A stretch of 64,000 nucleotides of DNA from CAWEQW01 sp963811365 (GTDB lineage Bacteria; Actinomycetota; Actinomycetes; Propionibacteriales; Nocardioidaceae), in NCBI GenBank assembly GCA_963811365.1, contig CAWEQW010000009.1:248001-312000 (forward strand), read 5' to 3'. Below the pieces are notes generated by a model. That model ran no database searches, was not told the origin of the DNA, and saw nothing but the letters and a program-made list of their open reading frames with translations. Of the stretch, positions 1 to 11,337 are shown in pieces. Numbering within the stretch: position 1 is the first letter of the stretch; each line of letters starts with the position of its first letter. Position numbers and translations under genes: made by a program.

Positions 1-1994
<1,994 letters not shown>

Positions 1995-1998
<4 letters not shown>

Positions 1999-3866
1999 CG
2001 TTCCTCGACATCCTCGACCCGTACGACGCCCAGCGGGTGCGCCGGGCCGACGGCGTCCTGCGGACCTTCAACGAGACGGGCGTGCTCGCGGCTGCGGACC
2101 TGCACGTCGCCCGGCGACTCGGGGAGCTGGGCGGAGAGGCCGACCCGAGCGTGCTCCTGGCCGCGGCTCTCACCGTCCGGGCGCTGCGCCAGGGGTCGGT
2201 CTGCATCGAGCCGGCCGAGGTGGCTCTCTCGACGGCCGTCGAGGGCGTCGAGGCGGTCGTCGTGGCGGCGCTGCCGTGGCCCGCTCCGGCGGCCTGGTCC
2301 GCCGCGCTCGAGCGCAGCCCCCTGGTCGCCGCAGGGCCGGACGGCCCGTCGGACCGCCCGCTCCGGTTCGTCGACGGCCTGCTCTACCTGGACCGCTACT
2401 GGCGACAGGAGCGCTGCATCGCCGACATGCTCGACGAGGCCGCCGCGCGCACCCCGCCGGCGGTCGACGGCGGCCGGCTCCAGGAGGCGCTGGCCCGGCT
2501 CTTCCCCGCGGCAGGCCCGGACCGGCAACGGCTGGCCGCCGTGGTCGCCGCGCACCGTTGGGTCAGCGTGCTCGCCGGTGGCCCCGGCACCGGGAAGACC
2601 ACCACGGTGGCCAAGCTGCTCGCCGTGCTCGCCGACCGCCCTGGCGTCCCGCCGCGGATCGCGCTGGCTGCCCCGACCGGCAAGGCGGCCGCCCGGCTGG
2701 GCGAGGCCGTCGCCGAGGTGACAGGAGGGCTGACGCGCGACGACCGGGACCGGCTCGGCGCGCTGACCGCCTCGACGCTGCACCGACTCCTCGGCTGGAA
2801 GCCCGGTTCGCGCGGCCGGTTCCGCCATGACCGGCACAACCGGCTGCCCTTCGACGTGGTGGTCGTCGACGAGGCGTCGATGGTCTCCCTCACCCTGATG
2901 TCGAGGCTGGTCGAGGCGGTCCGCTCCGACTGCCGGCTGGTCCTCGTCGGCGACCCGGACCAGCTCGCGTCGGTGGAGGCAGGGGCGGTGCTCGGCGACC
3001 TCGTGGCACGGTCGCCCGCCACGGCGCCGGCAGCACCCCCGGCGCCGCTGACCGCCCGCGACCTGCCCGACCTCGACGACGACGAGCGGGTCGCGGCGCT
3101 CGACGCCGGAGTCGTGCGGCTCTCGCTGGTGCACCGCTTCTCGGGCGGCATCAAGGACCTCGCGGAGGCGGTGCGCGCCGGTGACGCCGCATCCGTGCTC
3201 GCGATCCTCGACGCCGCGCCTCCCGGGGTGGCGCACGTCGACGCCGACGCGGCCGTGACCGCCGATCTCGGCGCGGTTCGCGAGGACGCGGTGATGGCCG
3301 GCACGGCTCTGGCCGACGCCGCAGCCTCCGGCGCTGCCGAGGAGTCGCTGCACCTCCTCGAGCGGCACAGGCTGCTCTGCGCCCACCGCAAGGGCGCCTA
3401 CGGGGTCGAGGAGTGGGGACGCCGCGTCGAGGAGTGGCTGCGCGATGCACTGCCCGGCTACGGCGGGGGCGGGCGTTGGTACGTCGGTCGGCCGTTGCTG
3501 GTCACGGCCAACGACTACCAGGCGCGGCTGTTCAACGGCGACACCGGTGTCGTGCTCGACGTGGCCGGAGCACCCCGCGCGGCGTTCCGTCGCGACGGTG
3601 TCGTCGACCTGCTGCCGGTGAGCCGGCTGGCGGACGTGCAGACCGTGCATGCGATGTCGGTGCACCGCAGCCAGGGCAGCCAGTTCGACCGGGTGAGTCT
3701 CGTGCTGCCGCCCGCGGACTCGCCGTTGCTGACCCGTGAGCTGCTCTACACCGCAGTCACCCGGGCCAAGGAGCAGGTCCGCATCATCGGCCCGCGCGCG
3801 GCGGTCGCGGCGGCGGTCGCCCGGCCGATCCGCCGGGCGAGCGGTCTGCGCCCGAGGCGGGACTAG
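1995..3866 (+). CDS. recD: RecBCD enzyme subunit RecD (exodeoxyribonuclease V alpha)
   Basis: RecD is the 5'-3' helicase motor of RecBCD. The GTG at 1995 overlaps the recB stop (GTGA), giving a 623-residue protein, the usual family length. Motifs in order: Walker A GGPGTGKTTT (about residues 194-203), Walker B/DEAS-type VVVDEASMVS (about 290), VGDPDQLASVEAG (about 317), the UvrD_C2-like HAMSVHRSQGSQFD (about 550) and TAVTRAKEQV (about 585). The frame is open far upstream of 1995, but that region is the recB shadow, so the coupled GTG is preferred. The stop shares the four bases CTAG with the stop of the convergent PIG-L gene. Confidence 0.93.
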
Positions 3867-4577
3867 GCCGCCACGAACGACTCGGTGCTCCACCAGGCGC
3901 GGTAACGCTCCGCTCCCAGGAGGTCGACCAGTGGCTCGGTCTGCGAGCGGTGCGCGTGCAGGGCCGCGACCTTGCGGTCGAGCACCCGGTCCTCGAGCCG
4001 CACCTGGGCCGCCAGGTCCTCGGCGGGGGTCGACGGAGCGGCCGCCGGGTCGAACCACAGCCCCAGGGACTCGTTGACCTCACCCCAGGCGGTGTGGAAG
4101 TCGGGAGTCACCGTGGCGTACCACAGCCGAGCGCTGCAGCCGGTCCGACGCCAGGCCCGGGTGACCCAGGCCGAGACGGTCCGGTGGTCGTCGTGCCCGG
4201 TCATCCCCTCGGGGCCGAACGTCACCACGGTGTGCGGCCGGACGGCGGTGATCAGGCGCTCGACCGCGGTCACGCCGTACTCGGGATCGACCGTCGGGGA
4301 GCTCGCCGTCGCGGTGGCCGAGCCAGACATGCTCGGTGACCCCGACGTGCCGCAGGCTGGTGATCAGCTCGCGCTCGCGCAGCGGTGCCAGCCGGTGCGG
4401 CGGCCATCGCTCCGGGTCGTCGGTGCCGCGCTCGCCGAAGGTGGCGGTCGCCACGACGACCCGGTGCCCGGCGTCCCGGGTCACCGTCATCAGGCCGGCC
4501 GACAGGTACGCCTCGTCGTCAGGATGGGCCCAGACGCCGAGGAGGGTGCCCGGTACGGGCGGAGGCGTTGTCGTCAT
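3863..4577 (-). pseudogene. PIG-L family deacetylase (LmbE-like), one frameshift
   Basis: PIG-L/LmbE proteins are zinc-dependent N-acetylglucosaminyl deacetylases; actinomycete members include MshB (mycothiol) and Mca. The N-terminal frame starts at an ATG (4577) and carries the metal motif AHPDDEAYLS at residues 17-26. The C-terminal frame carries GPEGMTGHDDHRTVSAW, which supplies the remaining metal/catalytic His. The two halves lie in different frames and join near 4285-4305, between HRDGELP and VDPEYGVTAVERL. One inserted or deleted base explains the break. It is convergent with recD. Substrate cannot be told from sequence. If the frameshift is a sequencing error this is an intact gene of about 237 codons. 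Confidence 0.75.
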
Positions 4578-4710
4578 GGCGCCAGCCAACCGCGGCGGCC
4601 TTCCCTGCACCTTCCTTCGTCGCGGTCCTGAGCGCGGTCGCCAGCGGGCGATGCCGCTCCGGCGCGTCGAGGAGGCTGGCGGTGGTTGAGCCACGCCATG
4701 AGCCACAGCC

Positions 4711-4758
4711 GATGAGCCGGTCAGCCGATGAGCCGGTCAGCCGATGAGCCGGTCAGCC
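4711..4758. repeat. Three perfect 16-bp tandem repeats
   Basis: Three head-to-tail copies of GATGAGCCGGTCAGCC lie at 4711-4726, 4727-4742 and 4743-4758. The last copy contains the stop codon of wrbA (minus strand). It looks like local slippage; no function is proposed. Confidence 0.85.
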
Positions 4759-5370
4759 GGCCGCTCCGGTCTTGAGGCGGCGGGCGACGTGGACCGCCCG
4801 CTCCACCAGGTGGTCCAGAGCGTCGTAGTCGGCGCTGCCGAGCGGCTCGTCGTTGCCGGCGCCGGTCACCGTGCCCACGCCGTACGGGTTGCCGTCGGCG
4901 AACTTCACCGGATCGGTGTATCCCGGAGACACGATCAGCCCGCCGAAGTGGTGGATCGTGGTGTACAGCGCGAGCAGCGTCGACTCCTGGCCGCCGTGCG
5001 CGGTCTGGGACGACGTGAAGCCGGCGTACACCTTGTCCGCGAGCAGGCCCTGGCCCCACTGCGGGCCCAGCGAGTCGATGAACTGCTTGAGCTGGCTGGC
5101 GACGTTCCCGAAACGGGTCGGCGAGCCGAGCAGGACCACGTCCGCCCAGGTCACGTCCTCGGCAGTGGCCTCCGGCTCGCCCTGGACCGTCTGGCGGTGC
5201 TGGGCCCACGCGCCGTTCGACTCCACGACCTCATCGGGCGCCAGCTCCGCGACGTGCCGCAGGCGCACGTCTGCGCCGGCCTTGTCCGCGGTCTGCGCGA
5301 GGCGCTCGGCCATCGCGTGCGTCGTGCCGGTCGCGGAGTAGTAGATGACGGAGACGTTCACGTCGCTCAC
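4753..5370 (-). CDS. wrbA: NAD(P)H:quinone oxidoreductase, WrbA type
   Basis: WrbA is an FMN-dependent, tetrameric quinone reductase that performs two-electron reduction and so limits quinone redox cycling. The 205-residue product has the flavodoxin FMN phosphate loop (YYSATGTTHAMAE, about residues 10-22), the GSPTRFGNVASQLKQF segment (about residue 78) and a WrbA-style GGQEST...HHFG region. Length is normal for the family. GTG at 5370 is preceded by a GAGGTGA Shine-Dalgarno. It is transcribed divergently from the GH16-like secreted protein. The stop codon lies inside a 16-bp tandem repeat. Confidence 0.9.
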   Translation of the reverse strand: MSDVNVSVIYYSATGTTHAMAERLAQTADKAGADVRLRHVAELAPDEVVESNGAWAQHRQTVQGEPEATAEDVTWADVVLLGSPTRFGNVASQLKQFIDSLGPQWGQGLLADKVYAGFTSSQTAHGGQESTLLALYTTIHHFGGLIVSPGYTDPVKFADGNPYGVGTVTGAGNDEPLGSADYDALDHLVERAVHVARRLKTGAAG

Positions 5371-5494
5371 GCGGGTTCACCTCGTCGGCTCGGGGATCCG
5401 TTGACCACCTCCAGTAGCCGATCCGACGATCGACAAACCTTCAACCATCTGGTCTTCAGTGGCGTTCTGCCGGTTTTGTGGAACGGTGAGGCCC

Positions 5495-6307
5495 ATGCTC
5501 TCGACCCGACGCTCTCCTCGTGCCGCCCTGGCCGGCCTCATGACCACCGTTCCGCTGACCGCTGCGGCTCTGCTGGCCGGCAGCCTCACCGTGCCGCACG
5601 ATTCTCTCCGGCCGGTTGCCGCGTCCTACCCGACGAACGCCGGAAAGATCTTCCGGTGGGGTGACTCGCAGTGGCACGACGGATTCGTCGAGCCGGTCAC
5701 GAAGGCCTGGGCGGTCAACCGCCCGCGGCAGGTCCGCAACCAGCACGGCATGCTGACGCTCGAGGGGTACGCCGCCGCGCACAACGTGACCGCGACGCTG
5801 ACCGGGCACGGTCGCCGCTACGGCCGGTGGGAGGCCCGGGTCCGCTCCAACCAGTACCGCAGCGACCACACGCCGTACCGGGTGGTCTGGGAGCTGGTCC
5901 CGGTCGGCGACTACCACTGCGGCGCGCGCAGCATCGTGCTGTCGAGCTACCGGATGGGAGACCACCGTGCGCACCTCGCGATCCGGAACCTCCACAACGC
6001 GCAGTTCTCAGCCTCCCGCCGCCGGAACCTCGGCAACGGGGTGTTCCACACCTACGCGGTCGAGGTCACCCGCACCCACGTCTCCTGGTTCGTCGACACC
6101 CAGGTGATCCGCACCGAGCGCCGCAGCGCCGCGCTGTCCGGAGCGAGGTTCAAGGTCCGCTTCAGGCTGGTGGCCGCGCTGGGCAGACGGATGAACCCGG
6201 GGCGGATGCAGATGGACTGGGTCCGCTACTACACCCTGGCCCGCCCCAACGCCCGGTCGATCAAGGCGCCGGCCACCGTCCGAGGCACGTTCGGCGCCGC
6301 CTGCTGA
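5495..6307 (+). CDS. Secreted GH16-like (concanavalin A-like) protein lacking the catalytic motif
   Basis: A 270-residue protein with an N-terminal signal peptide (RRS, then a hydrophobic stretch to about residue 35) and a beta-sandwich resembling family 16 glycosyl hydrolases: GHGRRYGRWEARVRSN at the start of the core, and the C-terminal strand pattern FHTYAVEVTRTHVSWFVD followed by MQMDWVRYY, both typical of GH16. Where GH16 enzymes carry ExDxxE, this protein reads CGARSIVLSSY, with no acidic pair. It may be a carbohydrate-binding or structural derivative. ATG 5495 was chosen because it precedes the signal peptide and follows a GGTGAGG ribosome site. It precedes other secreted proteins on the same strand. 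Confidence 0.65.
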   Translation: MLSTRRSPRAALAGLMTTVPLTAAALLAGSLTVPHDSLRPVAASYPTNAGKIFRWGDSQWHDGFVEPVTKAWAVNRPRQVRNQHGMLTLEGYAAAHNVTATLTGHGRRYGRWEARVRSNQYRSDHTPYRVVWELVPVGDYHCGARSIVLSSYRMGDHRAHLAIRNLHNAQFSASRRRNLGNGVFHTYAVEVTRTHVSWFVDTQVIRTERRSAALSGARFKVRFRLVAALGRRMNPGRMQMDWVRYYTLARPNARSIKAPATVRGTFGAAC

Positions 6308-6710
6308 GGGCTGGTGGGCTCCGGGGACCTGGCCCCCGCCAGAACGGCTCAGGCAACCGGTCAGACCAGCGTGGTGGCGGTGCCGCGGGCACATCGAGCA
6401 GGCCGACCACGACAGGACCATCGGTCATCTCGGGCCACCGCGACACCGCCTCAACCCCCACCGTTCCCGGGTTGTGCGTGCGCACGCAACGGTCGCAGGG
6501 CCCGGCGGCGGGAGTCCTTCGGCCCGCGTCGCCGCACGAACGGACCAGCCCCTCCCGGCCCGTTCTCGTCCACAACCGGCCCGCTGCCGTCACCTGTGCA
6601 CACCCTCACTCCGCCGTTCGACCCGCTGTCGGTCGGTCCCGCGAGGGTTCCGGTCATGCAGTCGCCTCCGCCGGAACCGCCGGCAGCAGCGACCTGACCG
6701 GAAGGGGCCC
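6308..6710. other. 403-bp intergenic region without a supported gene
   Basis: No frame here has coding character that continues into a known family. The notable element is a perfect 14-bp palindrome, TGCGTGCGCACGCA at 6475-6488, which could be an operator or a short hairpin. A purine-rich GGAAGGGG just before 6711 serves as the ribosome site of the next gene. Confidence 0.5.
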
Positions 6711-7958
6711 ATGAACCACCTACGAACCGTGCGGCTACGCCGCACCCTCACCACAGTCGTCCTCGTGACGGCCGCGGCGGTGCTGCTGCTGACCGTCGCA
6801 CCGGCCGTCACCGACGCGGCCCAGCCACCCGTCGGCGTGCGGGCGACCGGTGACCCGCTGGCCGACTCGACCGGGCTCGGCGGTCGGGACCTGGCCCGCG
6901 GGCGGGTCGTCGACGCGTCCGGCGCGCCGGCCGCCGGCGTCGGTGTGGTGCTCTACGCGTGGCCGTCGAACGCCGTCGCCGACCACCTCGTTGCCGGGGA
7001 CCGGGTGCGGCTCACCGCGGTCGCCCGGTCCCGGACGACCGCGGCCGGGCGCTACGTGCTCCGGGTGCCCGAGCTCGGCTCGCTGCTGCCCTTCGCGGGG
7101 CCGGACCGGGCGGTCAACCTCGAGGTCGTGGCGTCCGGGGCGGGCGGCACGGTCGCCGTGCACGCCTTCTCGCGGGACCTGGTCACGAACGGCGCGGTCA
7201 GCGCAGTGGCCCGCCCCCCGCGGCTCGTCGCGGCCGGCGCCGGGGGCCGGGCGGCCACGGGGGACGCGCCGCCCCTGCGCGCCCATCTCACCCTCGAGCC
7301 GGGAGGTCCGGGGCTCCCGGCCGCACGCGTGAGAGCGGCTACATCGCTGTCCTGCTCGGCCTCGCTGACCCGAAGGTACAAGCCCAGGTGGGGGCTGGTC
7401 GGCCAGCACTACAGCAGGACCGGCGGAGTGCGGTCCGCCTTCGTCTACACCTCGGGGGCGGAGTCCCAGCTCGGTGTCGGAGTGTCCGCGTCCGGGAAGT
7501 ACGGCACCTTCCACGCCGGCGGCACGAACAGCAAGTCCTCGTCCGGCTCGATCACCTTCCCGCCCGTCCGCGGCGCGCAGAGCGCCTACCGGCTGACCAA
7601 GTTCGCCTACGGCAAGTACCTCGTGCTCTGCTTCGGCCTCATGGGTACGGTGACCAAGCACTACGAGGTGCGGGCCACCACGTGGGCCGGTGGCTCCCAG
7701 ACCCGCTACCCGGGCCCCATCCGGGCCCGGCACTGCGTGCCGTTCGAGGCCGGCAGCACCTTCGCCAAGCGCGACACCCGGGCGGTCCGGTGGACCAACG
7801 GGATGGACGTCTCGGCCGCGATCGGCATCGACCTGTCGCTGCGGACAGGCTACTCCCAGGAGGCGCTCGTCCGGTTCCACTTCGTCCATGCACACCGGTT
7901 GTGCGGCTCCGGGGACTATCCGGGCGGCCGCCCCTACCAGCTCGAGGTCCGGAGGTAG
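6711..7958 (+). CDS. Secreted protein with an N-terminal carboxypeptidase-regulatory-like fold, function unknown
   Basis: A 415-residue protein with a long signal peptide (Arg-rich n-region, hydrophobic core about residues 12-32, then AQPP). After about residue 50 a segment reads GRVVDASGAPAAGVGVVLYAW, and then AGRYVLRVPE. That is the pattern of a carboxypeptidase-regulatory-like or SdrD-B beta-sandwich. The C-terminal ~200 residues are Gly/Ser/Tyr-rich with four spaced cysteines (for example LSCSASLTRRY and VLCFGLMGT), suggesting an exported disulfide-bonded domain of unrecognised family. The start is fixed by GGAAGGGG upstream of ATG 6711. Six bases separate it from the following lipoprotein gene, so the two are probably co-transcribed. 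Confidence 0.7.
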   Translation: MNHLRTVRLRRTLTTVVLVTAAAVLLLTVAPAVTDAAQPPVGVRATGDPLADSTGLGGRDLARGRVVDASGAPAAGVGVVLYAWPSNAVADHLVAGDRVRLTAVARSRTTAAGRYVLRVPELGSLLPFAGPDRAVNLEVVASGAGGTVAVHAFSRDLVTNGAVSAVARPPRLVAAGAGGRAATGDAPPLRAHLTLEPGGPGLPAARVRAATSLSCSASLTRRYKPRWGLVGQHYSRTGGVRSAFVYTSGAESQLGVGVSASGKYGTFHAGGTNSKSSSGSITFPPVRGAQSAYRLTKFAYGKYLVLCFGLMGTVTKHYEVRATTWAGGSQTRYPGPIRARHCVPFEAGSTFAKRDTRAVRWTNGMDVSAAIGIDLSLRTGYSQEALVRFHFVHAHRLCGSGDYPGGRPYQLEVRR

Positions 7959-7963
7959 CAGCC

Positions 7964-8554
7964 GTGTCGAGCCGGACCTGCCGGGGGCCGCGTCGGCCCC
8001 GCGCGATGCGGGGAGGCGTGGTCGCCCTGCCGGCGGCCGCGGTGGTGGTCGCCCTGGTCGTGATGCTGTCGTCCTGCGGCGGGGGTGGCGCGGTGCGCGA
8101 CGACGGGCCGCTGCGTGCCGGGGGAGACCCGGGCTCGCTGTGTCTGCCACGGCGTGGACCCAGCACGCCGGTGACCCTCGGACTGGAGACCCTGCGCAAC
8201 ACCGGACCCGAACGCGTCCGGCTGCTGGGGGTGCGGCTGGTCGGCGCCCGGCACGTCGCGCTGCGCGGCAGCTACGTGGTGCCGGTTCCGGACCATCAGC
8301 TCGTCGGCGGGTGGTCCCGCTGGCCGCCACCGCCGCGGGTCCTGGCGGCCGCCGGCGTCCCGCGGGTGCGCTGGCGTCGGCTGCCCGGCGCCGTGGTGAC
8401 GCCCGGCTCCGGCGGCCTCGGCCTCGTCATCCATGCCCGGACGACCGCCGTGGAGCCGGCGGGCTTCCGTGCCGTGGCGATCCGATACGCGGTCGGCTCC
8501 CGCGCCTACGTGGCGGTCACATCCACCCGCGTCGTGGTCCGCGCCCGGTGCTGA
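7964..8554 (+). CDS. Putative lipoprotein of unknown function
   Basis: A 196-residue protein with a GTG start directly after a GGAGGT ribosome site. A positively charged n-region and a hydrophobic stretch (VVALPAAAVVVALVVML) end in a lipobox-like LSSCGGGG at about residue 37, so lipid anchoring at that Cys is likely. The mature part is beta-rich with repeated short hydrophobic strands (RVRLLGVRLVGARHVAL, FRAVAIRYAVGSRAYVAV), but no family was recognised. An internal ATG at 8008 is an alternative start that would leave a more typical signal length. The six-base spacing after the preceding secreted protein suggests an operon. Confidence 0.65.
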   Translation: MSSRTCRGPRRPRAMRGGVVALPAAAVVVALVVMLSSCGGGGAVRDDGPLRAGGDPGSLCLPRRGPSTPVTLGLETLRNTGPERVRLLGVRLVGARHVALRGSYVVPVPDHQLVGGWSRWPPPPRVLAAAGVPRVRWRRLPGAVVTPGSGGLGLVIHARTTAVEPAGFRAVAIRYAVGSRAYVAVTSTRVVVRARC

Positions 8555-8635
8555 CCCGTCGGGGGACCCGTCGATGGAGGACCTTCGGCTCTTGGGCCGG
8601 CTGGGCGCCGACGGTGGACTTGGTCGTGGGGGACC

Positions 8636-9883
8636 GTGCAGGCGACCCCGGAGGTGCTCGTGGCCGACCAGAAGTACCTCGAACCGGGCAGCTCGGTGCC
8701 GCCGGACCGGCCGCACGCGGGCGGCGTGTCGCGTGGCGGCCGCACAACACCGTTCGGCGTCGGCATCAGCCTGGGACGCTGGGCGGGCGTCGACGTGCGC
8801 GCACACTGGTCCGTCGCGGTCGTGCTCCTCCTGCTCGTCGATCTGCTGGCCGCGGTAGTGCTTCCCGAGGCCGCCCCACGCCACGCGCTGTGGACCTACT
8901 GGGTTGTCGGGACCGTGACAGCGGTCGTCTTCCTGGCCGCGCTGGTGGCACACGAGCTGGCCCACGCGGTCACCGCGCGGCACTACGGGATGGAGGTGAC
9001 CTCCATCACGCTGTGGATGCTCGGCGGGCTCACCGAGCTCGACGGCGAGCCGCCGTCGCCGCGGGCGGACGCGCTGATCGCGCTGTCCGGGCCCGCGACG
9101 AGCTTCCTCGTCGGCGGCCTCTCCGCGGGCCTGGCATGGACAGTGAACGCGCTGGCCGGCGGCTTCGGCCTGGCCGGCACGGCCCTCGGCTGGCTGGCCG
9201 GGATCAACCTGCTGCTGGGAGCGTTCAACCTCCTTCCGGGCGCGCCGCTCGACGGTGGACGGCTGCTGCGCGCGCTGCTGTGGCGCCGCACCCAGGACCG
9301 GGCCGAGGCGGCCCGCAAGGCGGCGACGGCCGGGCAGGTGCTCGGCACCGTCATGGTGGCGCTGGGCATCTACGAGGTGCTCTTCGTCGACATGGGAGGC
9401 CTCTGGCTCGCGCTCCTCGGCTGGTTCATCATCAGCGGTGCGGCGAGCGAGCGCTACGCCGTCGGCGCCGAGAAGCTCAGCGGGCTGCACGTCCAGGACG
9501 TGATGACGCGCACGCCCGCCGTGGCACCGTCCTGGTGGAGCGTGGAGCAGTTCCTCGACCGGCTCGCCCCGGAGGACACCGGGCAGCCGGCGTTCCCGCT
9601 CGTCGACGTGGACGGCCAGGCCGCGGGGGTGACCACCCTGAGCCGCTTGGAGCGGGTCGCGCCGGCGCAGCGGCCGGACGTCCGGCTGCGCGAGCTGGTC
9701 CGCGCGCGCACACCGCCGACCGTGGGGGAGGACGCCCCGCTCACCGACGTGTACCTCGCCATGCACCTGCGCGGCGACATCGCCGTGGTGGTCGCGGAGC
9801 ACGGCGCTCCGGTCGGTGTGGTCACCGAGCTCGACCTGGCCCGGGCCGCCCAGCTCGCGCGGCTCGGCTGGCCACACCGGTAG
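8636..9883 (+). CDS. M50 family site-2 protease with C-terminal CBS pair
   Basis: An integral-membrane zinc metalloprotease of the S2P/SpoIVFB class with a regulatory CBS region. The 415-residue product has several hydrophobic helices, the zinc motif HELAH (about residues 106-110) and the second metal motif NLLPGAPLDGGRLLRA (about residue 200). It ends in two CBS-like repeats (HVQDVMTRTPAVAP to about residue 345, then a second to VGVVTELDLARAA). S2P-CBS proteins cut membrane-embedded substrates, and CBS pairs usually bind adenylates; the substrate here is unknown. GTG 8636 has a GGGGGA ribosome site. A ten-base gap separates it from the convergent amidase. Confidence 0.9.
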   Translation: MQATPEVLVADQKYLEPGSSVPPDRPHAGGVSRGGRTTPFGVGISLGRWAGVDVRAHWSVAVVLLLLVDLLAAVVLPEAAPRHALWTYWVVGTVTAVVFLAALVAHELAHAVTARHYGMEVTSITLWMLGGLTELDGEPPSPRADALIALSGPATSFLVGGLSAGLAWTVNALAGGFGLAGTALGWLAGINLLLGAFNLLPGAPLDGGRLLRALLWRRTQDRAEAARKAATAGQVLGTVMVALGIYEVLFVDMGGLWLALLGWFIISGAASERYAVGAEKLSGLHVQDVMTRTPAVAPSWWSVEQFLDRLAPEDTGQPAFPLVDVDGQAAGVTTLSRLERVAPAQRPDVRLRELVRARTPPTVGEDAPLTDVYLAMHLRGDIAVVVAEHGAPVGVVTELDLARAAQLARLGWPHR

Positions 9884-9892
9884 CCGCCGCGG

Positions 9893-11337
9893 TCACACCG
9901 GCGGGTCCGGCCACCGGTCGGCCCACGGCGCCAGCTGCTCCCACGCGGCGGCGACGGCGAGCACCCGGGCGTCGGACCAGCGCGGCCCGATGACCTGCAT
10001 GCCCACCGGCAGGCCGTCGTGGTCGCGGCCGGTCGGCACGGCGCAGGCCGGCTGTCCGGTGAGGTTGGCCGGCAGCGCGAGCGCGCACCAGTCGTCGAAG
10101 AACGGGTCGACCGGACTGCCGTCGATCGTGGCCGGCCCGGTGACGTCCGACCCCGAAGGCCGGTAGCGGCATCGACGGCGTCAGCAGCACGTCGTGGTGC
10201 GTCGAAGAACTCCTCCCAGGCGCGCCGTGTAGGTCGCGCCGGCGCTCCAGCGCGTCGAGGTAGTCGCGCGCGCGATGGCGGTACCGTCCGGCCTCGACGA
10301 TGTCCCGCGTCCCGGCGGTCATCAGCGTCGCCGTGCGTCGGCAGCAGCGGCCCCTCGGAGGCGAACCCCTCGGGAAGTGCGACGTCGTTCCACAGCCGGG
10401 TCGGGTACGGCGTCTCGGGTGCCGCCTCGACGACCTGCGCGCCGTCGTCGGACGAGCAGGTCGACCGCCCGCCGGAAGCGCGACGCACCACCGCCTCGAC
10501 CGGAGCCCAGCCGAGGTCCTCGGACACCGCGACCCGCAGGCCGGCCCACTCGAGCGGTCGGGTGACCGCGGCCGGTAGGCCGGCAGGCGGCACCGGCCAG
10601 GTGCAGGTCGTCCGCGGGCGCGGCCCCGGCCATCACCGCGAGCGCCAGGGCGGCGTCGCGCACGGTGCGGGTCAGCGGCCCGTCCACGGACAGGCTCGGC
10701 CAGCCGCGGAACCCCGGCAGCTTCGGGACCAGACCGAACGTCGGCTTGTGCCCGACCACGCCGCAGAAGGCGGCCGGGATGCGGATCGAGCCACCGCCGT
10801 CCGTGCCGAGCGCGATCGGGGTCGCGCCGTAGGCGACGGAGGCGCCGGCGCCGCCGCTCGACCCGCCGGGCGTGCGGTCGGGTGCCCACGGGTTGCGGGT
10901 GAGGCCGAACACGGCGTTGTCGGTGTACCCGCGGTAGCAGAACTCCGGGTTGTTGGTCTTGCCGACGCACGACCGCGCCCGCGGCCTCGCAGCCGCGCCA
11001 CGGGCACCGCGTCGACCGTCGGGCACGAAGTCGCGCAGCGCGGCCGACCCGTTGGTGGCCGGCGCCCCGCGCGAGCCAGATGTGGTCCTTGACCGACGAC
11101 CGGTACGCCGAGCAGCGGCGGCCCGTGCGGTCTGCTCGCGAGTCGGTCCGCGGCGCGGGCGGCCGCGAGCGCCTCGTCGCGAGCACGACCGTGAATGCGT
11201 TCACCCGCGCGTCGTACGCGCTCGATCGGCCGCGAGCGCCTGCGGTGACCAGCTCCTCCGACGACGTCCCGCGCTCGGCGGACCGCCGTCGCGCGGCCGT
11301 CCGCATCGCGTCCGGAGCTCATCCGACCGCAGGTCAT
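9893..11337 (-). pseudogene. Amidase signature family protein, several frameshifts
   Basis: Amidase-signature enzymes hydrolyse amides using a Ser-cisSer-Lys triad. Family features are present but scattered over different frames: VKDHIWLA (catalytic Lys), GKTNNPEFCYRGYTDN, the signature GGSSGGAGASVAYGATPI with GTDGGGSIRIPAAFCG, and VGHKPTFG. The C-terminus reads toward DRWPDPPV before the stop at 9893. Single extra bases near 11093 and 11215 explain two of the breaks; removing them restores PVVVKDHIWL and ERVDARVNAF. Further breaks lie between about 10150 and 10620. The ATG at 11337 overlaps the permease stop (ATGA), so the pair was translationally coupled. Either sequence error or decay. Confidence 0.7.

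Noticed and set aside
4711..4758. CRISPR array
   Set aside because: Repeats are contiguous without spacers and only three units long.
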